Source of the DNA: Polaribacter dokdonensis
GTDB taxonomy: Bacteria > Bacteroidota > Bacteroidia > Flavobacteriales > Flavobacteriaceae
Direction: 5' to 3'
Assembly: GCF_024362345.1 (NCBI RefSeq)
Contig: NZ_CP101505.1
Span: 2,625,501 to 2,689,500 of the forward strand
DNA: 64,000 nt
This document shows positions 27,801 through 36,947 of this stretch, piece after piece; position 1 is the stretch's first letter, and each line of letters begins with the position of its first letter. Under the pieces are notes generated by a model, which did not search any database, was not told the DNA's origin, and saw nothing but the letters and a program-made list of their open reading frames with translations. The position numbers were made by a program, and so were the translations under genes.

Positions 27801-28205
27801 TTATTCTTTCTTATTATTAGAATCTTTACTTGCCTTTTCATCATAGCTTACAAACATATTTATCCATAAAATTCTAGACAATCTTAAATTTAAAGGAGCT
27901 GTAATTATTAAAGCTGCTAAAACTGTAAAGAAAGAATTTAATAAATTTAACTGAAAACCCAATTTTGCAATTAAAAAAACAGTAACAGAAATAGCTACTG
28001 TAATTCCGTAATTAATGTACATAGCTCCATAAAAGAAAGATGGTTCTATCATATATTTTAAATTGCAATGAGAGCAAGTATCGTGAATTTGGGTAATTTT
28101 TGAAGGATTGAAAGTAATACCATGTGTAAAGAATTTTCCTTCATGACATTTAGGGCATTTTCCGTTTGCAATACTATAGATTTTTGTTCCTTTTTTAAAC
28201 ATCAT
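27801..28205 (-). CDS. DUF983 membrane protein with zinc-ribbon
   Basis: 134 residues. The N-terminal half has two CxxC knuckles (GKCPKCHEGKFF and DTCSHCNLKY) that form a zinc ribbon, followed by two membrane helices (about 60-82 and 86-105; MYINYGITVAISVTVFLIAKL). The order matches DUF983, a small family of unknown function found in Bacteroidota and Proteobacteria. The stop lies 2 bases from that of the convergent oxidoreductase gene. Confidence 0.85.
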   Translation of the reverse strand: MMFKKGTKIYSIANGKCPKCHEGKFFTHGITFNPSKITQIHDTCSHCNLKYMIEPSFFYGAMYINYGITVAISVTVFLIAKLGFQLNLLNSFFTVLAALIITAPLNLRLSRILWINMFVSYDEKASKDSNNKKE

Positions 28206-28222
28206 AACTTTAAAATTTCTCT

Positions 28223-28239
28223 ACTTTTGCCAAAGGTAA
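28223..28239. promoter_or_regulatory. Facing -7 boxes between DUF983 and ABC-F genes
   Basis: TACTTTTG (plus, 28223-28230) and TACCTTTG (minus, complement of 28232-28239) are separated by one base and point into each other. Each suits the gene on its own strand. TTG partners are not evident. Confidence 0.4.
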
Positions 28240-28279
28240 AATTTTTACCACTTTAATTCAGTAACAATTATTACATTTC

Positions 28280-30199
28280 ATGTTAAACGTACATAACTTA
28301 ACTGTTTCTTTCATGGGAACAGACCTATTTTCTGGTATCACTTTTAAATTAAATAAAGGAGATAGAATTGGTTTAATAGGTAAAAACGGAGCAGGTAAAT
28401 CTACCTTACTTAAAGTACTTTCTAAAGATATAGAAAGTAGTGGAGGTACTATGGCTTTTGATAAGGATGTACAAATTGGTTTCTTAAGGCAAGATATTGA
28501 TTTTGTGGAAGGAAGAACGATTTTAGAGGAAGCCTATCAAGCATTTGAAGAAATTAAAAAGTTAGAAGCAGAGCTAGAAGAAATTAACGATCAGCTTACA
28601 ACTAGAACAGATTACGAAAGTGATTCTTACACACAATTAATTCAAGATCTTACAGACAAGCAAGAACGTTATGAACTTTTAGGAGGTTATAATTATCAAG
28701 GAGATACAGAGAAAATATTACAAGGTTTAGGTTTTCAGAGAGAAGATTTTAACAAGCTTACAGATACTTTTTCTGGTGGATGGAGAATGCGAATTGAATT
28801 GGCAAAATTACTTTTACAGAATAATGACATTTTGTTGTTAGATGAGCCAACAAACCACTTAGATATCGAATCTATTATATGGTTAGAGAATTTCTTAAAA
28901 GGATATTCAGGTGCAATTGTCTTGGTTTCTCACGATAAAATGTTCTTAGATAATGTAACTAACAGAACCATAGAAATTTCTTTAGGCCAAATTTACGATT
29001 ACAAAAAACCTTATTCTCAATTCTTAGAATTAAGAGGAGAAATTAAGGAAAAGCAATTACAAGCTCAGAAAAATCAGGAGAAAGAAATAAAACAAAAACA
29101 GCAATTAATAGATAAATTTAAAGCAAAGGCTAGTAAAGCGTCTATGGCTCAATCTTTAATGAAACAACTTGATAAAGTTGAGTTGATAGAGGTAGATCAA
29201 GATGATAATCAAGCCATGAATGTTCGTTTTGCAATTTCTAGAGAACCAGGAAAAATAATTGTAGAAGCAGAAAATTTATCTAAAAGCTATGGAGAAAAAC
29301 ACGTTTTAGAAGGTGTAGATTTATTGATTGAAAGAAACAGTAAAATTGCTTTTGTTGGGCAAAATGGTCAAGGTAAATCAACTTTAGCAAAAATGATGGT
29401 TGGCGAAATTCCTTTTGAAGGTCATTTAAAACTAGGTCATAATGTAGAAGTTGGGTATTTTGCTCAGAATCAGTCTGAATATTTGCCACCAGAAAAAACG
29501 GTGTTAGAAATTATGGAAGATGCTGCTACAGATACCAACAGAATGCGAGTTAGAGATATGTTAGGTTCTTTCTTATTTGGTGGAGATGCTGTAGACAAAA
29601 AAGCAAAAGTACTTTCAGGTGGAGAAAGAAACAGGTTGGCTTTATGTAAATTGTTATTGCAGCCATTCAATGTTTTAATCATGGATGAACCTACAAACCA
29701 CTTGGATATTGCCTCTAAAACTGTTTTAAAAGAAGCTTTAAATAATTTTAATGGTACTTTAATTGTGGTATCACATGATAGAGAATTCTTACAAGGCTTA
29801 ACATCTACTGTGTACGGTTTTAGAGATAAAGAAATTAAGGAGTATTTAGGTGATATTGATTATTTCTTAGAGCAGCATAAAATGGAAAGTTTACGTGAAG
29901 CTGAAAAGAAAACTGTAGTAAAAGTAGAGAAAGATACTTCTAAAAAAGAAGCGCATCAACTAAGTAGAGAGCAAGAAAAAGAATTAAAAAAGTTAAATAA
30001 TAGGCTCTCTAAAATTGAAACCGAAATTGCAGATTTAGAAACTGAAATTGAAAAGATAGATTTAGAATTGGCTAACAATTATGATGAAGTTTCCTCTAAA
30101 CCAGATTTCTTTAAGAACTATAAAGCTAAAAAAGCCAAAGTAGATACATTAATGGAAGATTGGGAAAAAGTAGAAGGGCAAATCTCTAATTTTTCTTAA
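28280..30199 (+). CDS. ABC-F family ATP-binding protein (Uup/EttA-like)
   Basis: 639 residues with two ABC ATPase domains and no membrane part. Domain 1: Walker A GLIGKNGAGKSTLLKVL, signature FSGGWRMRIELAKLL, LLLDEPTNHLDIES. Domain 2: GQNGQGKSTLAKM, LSGGERNRLALCKLLL, IMDEPTNHLDIAS. A charged linker (about 250-300) joins them and a C-terminal coiled coil (about 560-639) suggests the Uup-like subgroup. ABC-F proteins act on the ribosome or on DNA-linked events, not in transport. A PLP-enzyme gene follows 36 bases later. Confidence 0.93.
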   Translation: MLNVHNLTVSFMGTDLFSGITFKLNKGDRIGLIGKNGAGKSTLLKVLSKDIESSGGTMAFDKDVQIGFLRQDIDFVEGRTILEEAYQAFEEIKKLEAELEEINDQLTTRTDYESDSYTQLIQDLTDKQERYELLGGYNYQGDTEKILQGLGFQREDFNKLTDTFSGGWRMRIELAKLLLQNNDILLLDEPTNHLDIESIIWLENFLKGYSGAIVLVSHDKMFLDNVTNRTIEISLGQIYDYKKPYSQFLELRGEIKEKQLQAQKNQEKEIKQKQQLIDKFKAKASKASMAQSLMKQLDKVELIEVDQDDNQAMNVRFAISREPGKIIVEAENLSKSYGEKHVLEGVDLLIERNSKIAFVGQNGQGKSTLAKMMVGEIPFEGHLKLGHNVEVGYFAQNQSEYLPPEKTVLEIMEDAATDTNRMRVRDMLGSFLFGGDAVDKKAKVLSGGERNRLALCKLLLQPFNVLIMDEPTNHLDIASKTVLKEALNNFNGTLIVVSHDREFLQGLTSTVYGFRDKEIKEYLGDIDYFLEQHKMESLREAEKKTVVKVEKDTSKKEAHQLSREQEKELKKLNNRLSKIETEIADLETEIEKIDLELANNYDEVSSKPDFFKNYKAKKAKVDTLMEDWEKVEGQISNFS

Positions 30200-30235
30200 G
30201 CAAAAACGCTATTTTAGGTTTGGAAATTAAATGAA

Positions 30236-31174
30236 ATGAACTTTAATAAGCCATATATTTCCGATAATCAAAAAATTGATTTACCTCTTTTAAAAGAAAA
30301 AAGTGTTGAACTTTTTATAAAAAGAGAAGATGAAATACATCCTTTTGTTTCTGGGAATAAATTTAGAAAATTAAAATACAATTTAGCTGAAGCCAAAAAT
30401 CGAAACAAAAATACTTTGTTGACCTTTGGAGGAGCTTTTTCTAATCATATAGTAGCTACAGCTGTTGCAGGTAAATTAAATGGTTTTAAAACAATTGGCA
30501 TAATTAGAGGTGATGAATTGGCTAATAATTTAGAAAAAACAATAGCTGAAAATTCAACTTTGAGAGAAGCGCAAAAACATGGAATGATTTTTAAATTTAT
30601 TTCAAGAACTGCATACAGAGATAAAGAAAATAGCGATTTTTTAAATAATTTAAAAACGGAGTTTGGTGATTTTTATTTAATTCCTGAAGGAGGTACAAAC
30701 CCTTTTGCTATAAAAGGATGTGAAGAAATTTTAACAAGTGAAGACACAATTTTCGATTATATTTGTGTATCAATTGGAACTGGAGGTACAATTTCTGGAG
30801 TTATAAATTCTTTACAAAGTCACCAAAAATGCATTGGTTTTCCAGCATTAAAAGGTGATTTTTTACGCAAGGAAATTAAGAGATACGTAAAATCTGATGA
30901 TAATTGGATGTTGCAAACTGACTATCATTTTGGAGGCTATGCAAAATATAACGAAGCTTTAATACGTTTTATAAACGATTTTAAAAGCCAAACTAAAATT
31001 TTATTAGACCCTGTGTATACAGCAAAAATGATGTTTGGTATTTTAGATATGGTAGAAAACAACTACTTTTTTAAAGGTTCTAAAATACTTGCTATTCATA
31101 CAGGAGGAATACAAGGTATTGCAGGTTTCAATAATAAATTAGCATCAAAAAATAAATCTTTAATACAATTATAA
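30236..31174 (+). CDS. PLP-dependent ACC deaminase/D-cysteine desulfhydrase family protein
   Basis: 312 residues of fold type II PLP enzyme. SGNKFRKLKYNLAEA carries the Schiff-base Lys, LTFGGAFSNHIVATA is the substrate loop, PEGGTNPFAIKGCEEI and SIGTGGTISGVI bind the cofactor phosphate. Members break down D-cysteine or 1-aminocyclopropane-1-carboxylate; which one cannot be told here. The stop shares one base with the start of the glucosaminidase gene, so the two are coupled. Confidence 0.85.
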   Translation: MNFNKPYISDNQKIDLPLLKEKSVELFIKREDEIHPFVSGNKFRKLKYNLAEAKNRNKNTLLTFGGAFSNHIVATAVAGKLNGFKTIGIIRGDELANNLEKTIAENSTLREAQKHGMIFKFISRTAYRDKENSDFLNNLKTEFGDFYLIPEGGTNPFAIKGCEEILTSEDTIFDYICVSIGTGGTISGVINSLQSHQKCIGFPALKGDFLRKEIKRYVKSDDNWMLQTDYHFGGYAKYNEALIRFINDFKSQTKILLDPVYTAKMMFGILDMVENNYFFKGSKILAIHTGGIQGIAGFNNKLASKNKSLIQL

Positions 31175-32025
31175 TGCGCATTAGGTTTTTACTTTTTTTA
31201 TCAGTTTTATTTCTATTACAAAGCTGTGGTTCTAAAAAAGGAATTGTCAATAAAAAAAATCCTGGAGTAGTAATTGTAGAGCCAGAACCTGTTGAGCTAC
31301 CTTCTGTAAATCAAAAGGAAATCATCAAGAAATTAGAGAGAAAAAATCCTAATCTTAATAAATATACCTTAGCTTATATTAAGAAATACGCACCAATTGC
31401 AGTAAAGGAAATGCATGAATATAAAATACCTGCAAGTATAACACTAGCTCAAGGTATTTTAGAATCTGGCAAAGGTAGAAGTGAATTGGCCTTAAAATCT
31501 AACAATCATTTTGGTATAAAATGTCATAAAGGTTGGGAAGGTGAAAGAGTGTATCATGATGATGATGAGAAAGGGGAATGCTTTAGAAAATATCTTTACC
31601 CAGAGACTTCTTATAATGATCATTCTTTGTTTTTAACAAGAAGAAAACGTTATGCTTTTCTGTTTGATTACAATATTAAAGATTATAAAAAATGGGCATA
31701 TGGTTTGCGTAAAGCAGGTTATGCTACAGATAAAAAATATCCTGTAAAATTATTAAAGTTGATAAAAGATTATCATTTATATGAATTTGATAAGGTTAAA
31801 AAAGGCAAGTACACCAAAAGAATTAAAGATTTAAATGATGGTGAAACATTTACAAAACCAATTGTAATAGAAAAGAAAGCAAGTAATCTTCATACAGTAA
31901 AAAAGGGTGAAACTTTATATTCAATTAGTAGAAAGTATGGTATCTCTGTAAAACTGATTAAGAGAATTAATAGTCTTTCTAGCAATACAATTTCTATTGG
32001 TCAGCAATTAATTATTAAAAGATAA
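31174..32025 (+). CDS. Lipoprotein with glucosaminidase and LysM domains
   Basis: 283 residues: lipoprotein signal (FLLQSCGSKK, Cys18), a mannosyl-glycoprotein endo-beta-N-acetylglucosaminidase-like domain (about 75-210) with ITLAQGILESGKGRSELA, whose Glu is the likely catalytic acid, and NNHFGIKCHKGW, then a C-terminal LysM repeat (HTVKKGETLYSISRKYGIS). It should cut the glycan chain of peptidoglycan and be tethered to a membrane in the periplasm. It is coupled to the PLP-enzyme gene and followed 9 bases later by the carbonic anhydrase gene. Confidence 0.9.
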   Translation: MRIRFLLFLSVLFLLQSCGSKKGIVNKKNPGVVIVEPEPVELPSVNQKEIIKKLERKNPNLNKYTLAYIKKYAPIAVKEMHEYKIPASITLAQGILESGKGRSELALKSNNHFGIKCHKGWEGERVYHDDDEKGECFRKYLYPETSYNDHSLFLTRRKRYAFLFDYNIKDYKKWAYGLRKAGYATDKKYPVKLLKLIKDYHLYEFDKVKKGKYTKRIKDLNDGETFTKPIVIEKKASNLHTVKKGETLYSISRKYGISVKLIKRINSLSSNTISIGQQLIIKR

Positions 32026-32034
32026 AGTACAAAT

Positions 32035-32550
32035 ATGCCAGTTATTAAAGCAGTTAGAGGTCATAACCCTCAAATTCCTGATGATTGTTTTGTTGCAGAA
32101 AATGCTACAATTTTAGGTGAAGTTTCTTTGGGTAAAGAATGCTCTGTTTGGTATAATGCTGTAATTAGAGGGGATGTTCATTTTATAAAAATAGGAGATA
32201 AAGTAAATATTCAAGATGGAGCTGTTTTACACGCAACTTATCAAAAGTCGCCTACAACTATTGGCAATAATGTTTCTATAGGGCACAATGCAATAGTTCA
32301 TGGCTGTACTATTCATGATAATGTTTTAGTTGGTATGGGTTCTATTATTATGGATGACTGCACCATAGAATCTAACTCTATAATTGCTGCAGGTGCTGTA
32401 GTAACAAAAAATACAAGAGTTGAAAGTGGAAGTATTTATGCAGGTGTGCCTGCTAAAAAAGTTAAAGATATTTCTAAAGAATTAATTTCTGGAGAAATTG
32501 ATAGAATTGCAAATAACTATGTGAAGTATTCAAGTTGGTTTAAGGAATAG
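32035..32550 (+). CDS. Gamma-class carbonic anhydrase family protein
   Basis: 171 residues of left-handed beta helix with hexapeptide repeats. Zn-binding histidines of the gamma class are present in DGAVLHATYQ and SIGHNAIVHGCTI; RGDVHFIKIGDKVNIQDG is the usual opening motif. No signal peptide. Many members (YrdA/PaaY type) have low or unproven carbonic anhydrase activity, so the reaction is tentative. It ends the run that starts with the ABC-F gene. Confidence 0.88.
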   Translation: MPVIKAVRGHNPQIPDDCFVAENATILGEVSLGKECSVWYNAVIRGDVHFIKIGDKVNIQDGAVLHATYQKSPTTIGNNVSIGHNAIVHGCTIHDNVLVGMGSIIMDDCTIESNSIIAAGAVVTKNTRVESGSIYAGVPAKKVKDISKELISGEIDRIANNYVKYSSWFKE

Positions 32551-32580
32551 AAAAACCCGATTTCAAATTCGAAATCGGGC
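32551..32580 (-). terminator. Intrinsic terminator for the minus-strand Spy-like gene
   Basis: Stem CCCGATTTC / GAAATCGGG with a 6-base loop. The A run at 32551-32555 gives a T run on the minus strand; the plus side has no T run. It therefore serves the gene at 32613 and partly also shields the carbonic anhydrase gene. Confidence 0.8.
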
Positions 32581-32612
32581 ATCAATTCAACTAATCAACC
32601 AAAACTAGTTTT

Positions 32613-33068
32613 CTATCTATCTCTTCTGTTTTCCATTCTCTTTTTCATTGCCTTACCTTTCAACATCTTTTTTCCTTTTTGCTTTCTGTTCTTAGCCATT
32701 TTCTCAAATTTTTCAAACTGTTCAGCCTTTAAAATATCTTTCATTTTATTTTTGAATTCAATTTTAGCTTCCAATTGCTGATTTTTCATTGCAAAAAGTT
32801 CATCTGCAGTAGGCTTTTTTTCTTCATCTCTTAAAGCTTTTCTTTTTTCCATTGCTGTTTTTCTATCTTCAGCTTGTGCCATTAATAATGGTTTAATTTC
32901 ATCTTGCTGCTTTTCAGATAAATCTAAAGCTAAAGTCATTTTTTTAACGGCTAATTCTGTACGTTGTTCAATAGAAAAATTAGGTCTTTTATTTTTTCTC
33001 TTTTGTTGTGCTTGTGAAGTAAAAGTAAATACGAATACTAAAACTAAAATGCTTGCTATTTTTTTCAT
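32613..33068 (-). CDS. Exported Lys/Glu-rich helical protein, Spy/CpxP-like
   Basis: 151 residues with a signal peptide (1-20, ending TFTSQAQ) and a strongly charged helical body. LALDLSEKQQDEIKPLLM and ILKAEQFEKFEKM resemble the LTxxQ-type motifs of Spy/CpxP periplasmic chaperones, and the tail is very basic (KGKAMKKRMENRRDR). Such proteins bind unfolded clients or sense envelope stress. It is divergent from the MscS gene, 93 bases apart. Assignment to the family is by pattern only. Confidence 0.65.
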   Translation of the reverse strand: MKKIASILVLVFVFTFTSQAQQKRKNKRPNFSIEQRTELAVKKMTLALDLSEKQQDEIKPLLMAQAEDRKTAMEKRKALRDEEKKPTADELFAMKNQQLEAKIEFKNKMKDILKAEQFEKFEKMAKNRKQKGKKMLKGKAMKKRMENRRDR

Positions 33069-33103
33069 AATTATAATTTGTTTAATGTTTTATTTATACT
33101 TCT

Positions 33104-33136
33104 TTGACCTTAGAAAATAGAAAAGGTTTAAATTTG
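33104..33136 (+). promoter_or_regulatory. Promoter of the MscS-type gene (TTG-N22-TAAATTTG)
   Basis: TTTG (TTG at 33104-33106) is followed after 22 bases by TAAATTTG at 33129-33136. The box ends 25 bases before the ATG at 33162. Confidence 0.55.
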
Positions 33137-33161
33137 TTTTCTGTTTAACAAGTATTTAACA

Positions 33162-34823
33162 ATGTCGAAAATGAAGAAAATACTGTGGATCTTAATATTT
33201 CTACCAAGTTTTATAATTGCTCAAAATCAACAATCAGATAGCCTTAAAGTAGATTTAAGTAGCCCAAGTGCTACAATAAATACGCATTTAAATTTTTTAC
33301 AAGAAGATAATTATCAACCTAAAAAATCTGCAAAAACCATTAACGGTTTAGAAGAAAAAAAGGCAATAAGAAAGGCAATTAAAATTAAACAAGTATTAGA
33401 TGGTAAAGGTCTTTATATTGATTTGAATACCTTACCAACAAATTCAAATTATGTAGATTCAGTTGGTGTAAATGCCTATTCTAGATACGTAATTTTCCCT
33501 AACAGATTACCAGATGTTTATTTAGAAAAAAAAGGTAATAAGTGGTTTTATTCAGATGAAACTGTAACTAGAATTGATGCTATTTATAACAGTGTTTTTC
33601 CTTGGTACGTAAATTGGTTACAGGAAATTGTTCCAGAATATGGGCATTATAGTTTTTTAGGAATTGAAATTTGGCAAATAGTTGCACTTATTATTTTACT
33701 AAGTATTGTAATTGTGCTTTATTTCTTTTTTAGAAAAATTGCTTTTTGGATTTTGAAGAAGATTCAGCATTATATTACAAAAAGCAACGAAAACATTGAA
33801 GTAGATAAGGTGCTGAAGAAATTGGCACATCCAATAAGCTTATTAATTTCCATTAATTTAATAGATGTTGTATTTCCATCTTTGCAATTTACATTGGCTG
33901 TAAATAGATGGGTGTTTTTAGCCCTAAATATTGTAGAAACTGTCTTTTGGATTTATGTTTTCTTAAAACTGATTAAGGTAGCAATGGAAATTTATGCAGA
34001 GTTTACAGAAAATACACATAGTAGATTAGATGATCAATTAGTGCCAATTTTAAATAATTTCTTTACAGGTTTAGTTATTGTTTTAGGTTTCTTTAAACTA
34101 CTAACTTTATTTGGTGTAGATGCTACAACCTTAATAGCTGGTGCAACAATTGGTGGTTTGGCATTTGCTTTAGCTTCTCAAGACACTGTGAAAAATTTAA
34201 TTGGAACTATCATGATTTTTCTAGACAAACCTTTTCATATAGATGATTGGATAGAAGCAGGAGAGGTAGTTGGTACAGTAGAAAGAGTAGGGTTTAGGTC
34301 TACAAGAGTAAGAGCTGCAGATACCTCTATTTATCAAATTCCAAATAGTAAACTTTCAGAAATTGTTATTAACAATAAAGGGTTACGTTTGTATAGAAGA
34401 TACAACACTAATTTAGGATTACGTTATGACACACCACCAGAATTAATAGAGGCTTTTGTAAATGGAGTTCGTCAAATAATTATTGAGCATCCAGAAACGA
34501 GGTCTGATTCTTATAACGTTGAGTTTACTGGTTTTGGAGACTCAGCTTTACTAATTATGGTGAACGTTTATTTTAAAAGTTTGGCTTGGAGCGAAGAACA
34601 AACCTCTAAACACAGATTACACATTGCTATTATAAAATTAGCAGCTGCTTTAGGAGTAGAATTTGCATTTCCTTCTACAACAGTTACTATAGAGCAATTT
34701 CCAGATAAAGGTAATCTTTCTCCTAAATACAACACTAGCAAAGAGAATATTAATGCTACAATTCAAAATATTCTTACAGAGTTTAAAAATGATGTTCCAC
34801 CAGAAAATACACCAGAAAGTTAA
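33162..34823 (+). CDS. Mechanosensitive ion channel, MscS family
   Basis: 553 residues. A signal peptide (1-20, ending SFIIAQ) and a periplasmic region of about 140 residues precede membrane helices (about 168-190, 220-240, 250-275, 295-320) and the pore helix with TLIAGATIGGLAFALASQDTVKNLIG, which matches MscS TM3. The beta domain follows (DDWIEAGEVVGTVERVGFRSTRVR). It releases solutes on hypo-osmotic shock. Its stop shares one base with the start of the next gene, so both are cotranslated. Confidence 0.92.
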   Translation: MSKMKKILWILIFLPSFIIAQNQQSDSLKVDLSSPSATINTHLNFLQEDNYQPKKSAKTINGLEEKKAIRKAIKIKQVLDGKGLYIDLNTLPTNSNYVDSVGVNAYSRYVIFPNRLPDVYLEKKGNKWFYSDETVTRIDAIYNSVFPWYVNWLQEIVPEYGHYSFLGIEIWQIVALIILLSIVIVLYFFFRKIAFWILKKIQHYITKSNENIEVDKVLKKLAHPISLLISINLIDVVFPSLQFTLAVNRWVFLALNIVETVFWIYVFLKLIKVAMEIYAEFTENTHSRLDDQLVPILNNFFTGLVIVLGFFKLLTLFGVDATTLIAGATIGGLAFALASQDTVKNLIGTIMIFLDKPFHIDDWIEAGEVVGTVERVGFRSTRVRAADTSIYQIPNSKLSEIVINNKGLRLYRRYNTNLGLRYDTPPELIEAFVNGVRQIIIEHPETRSDSYNVEFTGFGDSALLIMVNVYFKSLAWSEEQTSKHRLHIAIIKLAAALGVEFAFPSTTVTIEQFPDKGNLSPKYNTSKENINATIQNILTEFKNDVPPENTPES

Positions 34824-35800
34824 TGAAGAATCTTTTTAAAATAGTTTCAAGAGTTTTAGGATTATTAATTGTTGCCTTTGTTGTTTTTTATTTTTGGGCT
34901 TCATCACCTAGTTTAGATGAAAATGAATACGCCAAAATAATTCAGAATTCTGATGTATTATTAGAGAATAAAGATTCTATTTTTAGTATTGCAACCTACA
35001 ATATTGGTTATTTAAGTGGAATGACAAACAACAGGCCAGTTCCTAAACCAAAAGAACTTTTTGATACAAATTTGGAAAAGGTAAAAAAGGAAATAAAAAA
35101 TGTTTCGCCAGATATTATAGCTTTTCAAGAAATAGATTATGATGCTTCACGTTCATATCACATTAATCAAGAAGAAGAAATTGCTAAATTAGGATATGGT
35201 TTTACAGCTAGAACCATTAATTGGGATGAGCATTATTTACCTTTTCCTTATTGGCCAATTAGCATGCAATTTGGTAAAGTAATTTCTGGGCAATCTATTG
35301 TAAGTAAATTTCCTTTAGCTAACCAAGAAAGAATAATTTTATCTAGAGTAGAAGATTCTCCTTTTTATAGAGATGCCTTTTATTTAGAAAGATTAGCTCA
35401 AGTAGTAAAAGCGAATATTAATGGTAAAGAAATAGTAATTATTAATATTCATTTAGAGGCATTTGATAAAGCAACAAGAGCAAAACAATTTAAAGAAGTA
35501 GAGGCTATTTTTAATAATTATAAAGACAATTATCCTACGATTCTTTTGGGCGATTTTAACTCTAGGGCTAGAGATAAAAATGCTGTTGTACAAGAATTTT
35601 TAAGCTCAGGTAAAATTGGTAATGCAGCTTTTATTCAAAATAATATTGCAAATACATTCGATACTAAAAGCCCTTTTCAAAGAATTGATTATATTTTTTA
35701 TACTAAAGAATTTATTGAGTATGTTTCTGGTAGGGTTTTAAATGAATTTGAACAAGCTTCTGATCATTTACCTGTTTACATGAAATTTAAGTTAAAGTAA
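34823..35800 (+). CDS. Endonuclease/exonuclease/phosphatase-fold protein, membrane anchored
   Basis: 325 residues: one N-terminal membrane helix (about 8-27) and an EEP domain with SIATYNIGYLSG, IIAFQEIDYDASRSYH (metal-binding Glu), the LGDFNSRARD site (Asp, Asn) and the closing QASDHLPVYMKF (Asp-His). The enzyme should hydrolyse a phosphodiester or phosphomonoester outside the cytoplasm; sphingomyelinase-like, nuclease or phosphatase activity are all possible. It is coupled to the MscS gene upstream and convergent with the FUSC gene. Confidence 0.85.
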   Translation: MKNLFKIVSRVLGLLIVAFVVFYFWASSPSLDENEYAKIIQNSDVLLENKDSIFSIATYNIGYLSGMTNNRPVPKPKELFDTNLEKVKKEIKNVSPDIIAFQEIDYDASRSYHINQEEEIAKLGYGFTARTINWDEHYLPFPYWPISMQFGKVISGQSIVSKFPLANQERIILSRVEDSPFYRDAFYLERLAQVVKANINGKEIVIINIHLEAFDKATRAKQFKEVEAIFNNYKDNYPTILLGDFNSRARDKNAVVQEFLSSGKIGNAAFIQNNIANTFDTKSPFQRIDYIFYTKEFIEYVSGRVLNEFEQASDHLPVYMKFKLK

Positions 35801-35808
35801 TTGGATTA

Positions 35809-36828
35809 CTATTGTTCTTTAAAATTCTCATAAAGCTGTTGAATTGAATCTTCAATTTCAGTTAAACCAAACATAAATGTATTTCTAAGAAGGCTTAATT
35901 CTCTGTCATCAACTTTAATTTGAATATTAGATTTAGTTGTATTAATTAGTTCAGAAAATTTAGATAAATCTTCTTTAGTAACTTTTTCTTTTTTAGAGAA
36001 AGCTTCAATAATTTCACAAGCTTTTTCAGTTACTTTTTCTGAGTTCTTTTCGATACCAGCTTCACCATTAGTAATATTAGAGTTAGACTTATCTGCAACT
36101 CTCTGTATTATAGTAATAGAATTATACAGTCTTTCAGTACTTTCTATCAATTCCATAATTTTTTGTTTATCATTAAAGGTTATAGAAGCTGCATTGTTTT
36201 TGGCTTGGTTAATATTTGTACTAAAGTTATTATTTGCTTTAGTTGTATTCTTATTTTCTTTATCTCTAGTATTATCAAACTCAATTCTAAATCGATCGCA
36301 AGTGTTTTTTAAAGCTTTACGTATATACCTAAGTGTTCTGTTTTCAGAAGTATCTGGCCAAGCAATTAAAGAAATTAAAATGCCAATTGCCACACCAAAA
36401 CCTATAGAAAGTAATCTGTTTAAGGCCAAGTCATAAGCATCACCTTCAGAACCTAATGCCAATGCAACTGCTGCAACAACTCCATATCTCCATTCAGGTC
36501 TAAAACTTGCAATTCCGTTAATTATAAAAAGCGATAATAAGAGTGATAAAATTACACCCAACTCCCAAGGAATTAAAGCTACAAAAACAAAGCCTATAAT
36601 AATCCCAACAATGGTAGATAGAATTCTACCTTTTGCTTGCTGAAAGGTATTACCAATACTTGGTTCTATAACCAAAATAGCAGATAGAACTCCTACAAAA
36701 CGTTCAGAAATACCTAGTAATACCATCAAATAATAACAAATTGCTCCAGCCAAAGCCGACTGAATTGCCAAACGAAAGGCATCTTTGTATTCCTCTTTGC
36801 TAATGTTTTTTATAAAATTGGAACTCAT
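35809..36828 (-). CDS. FUSC-family inner-membrane transporter
   Basis: 339 residues. About six N-terminal membrane helices (residues 15-165) include GAICYYLMVLLGISERFVGV, IVGIIIGFVFVALIPWELGV and YGVVAAVALALG, followed by a charged cytoplasmic helical domain (about 170-339) rich in Lys, Glu and Asn. This matches half-size FUSC/aromatic-acid-exporter-like proteins (YeeA, AaeB N-terminal type). The substrate is unknown. A single-gene unit on the minus strand. Confidence 0.85.
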   Translation of the reverse strand: MSSNFIKNISKEEYKDAFRLAIQSALAGAICYYLMVLLGISERFVGVLSAILVIEPSIGNTFQQAKGRILSTIVGIIIGFVFVALIPWELGVILSLLLSLFIINGIASFRPEWRYGVVAAVALALGSEGDAYDLALNRLLSIGFGVAIGILISLIAWPDTSENRTLRYIRKALKNTCDRFRIEFDNTRDKENKNTTKANNNFSTNINQAKNNAASITFNDKQKIMELIESTERLYNSITIIQRVADKSNSNITNGEAGIEKNSEKVTEKACEIIEAFSKKEKVTKEDLSKFSELINTTKSNIQIKVDDRELSLLRNTFMFGLTEIEDSIQQLYENFKEQ

Positions 36829-36947
36829 GTAAATGATTTATTTTCTAAAAAGAATAAAGATACTTTTTTAATATTTTGATGTGCTAGATTTCCGTAAATT
36901 GAACGAGATTTATTATTTCTTTCCAGTAATTAATCATTCAAGAAAAT

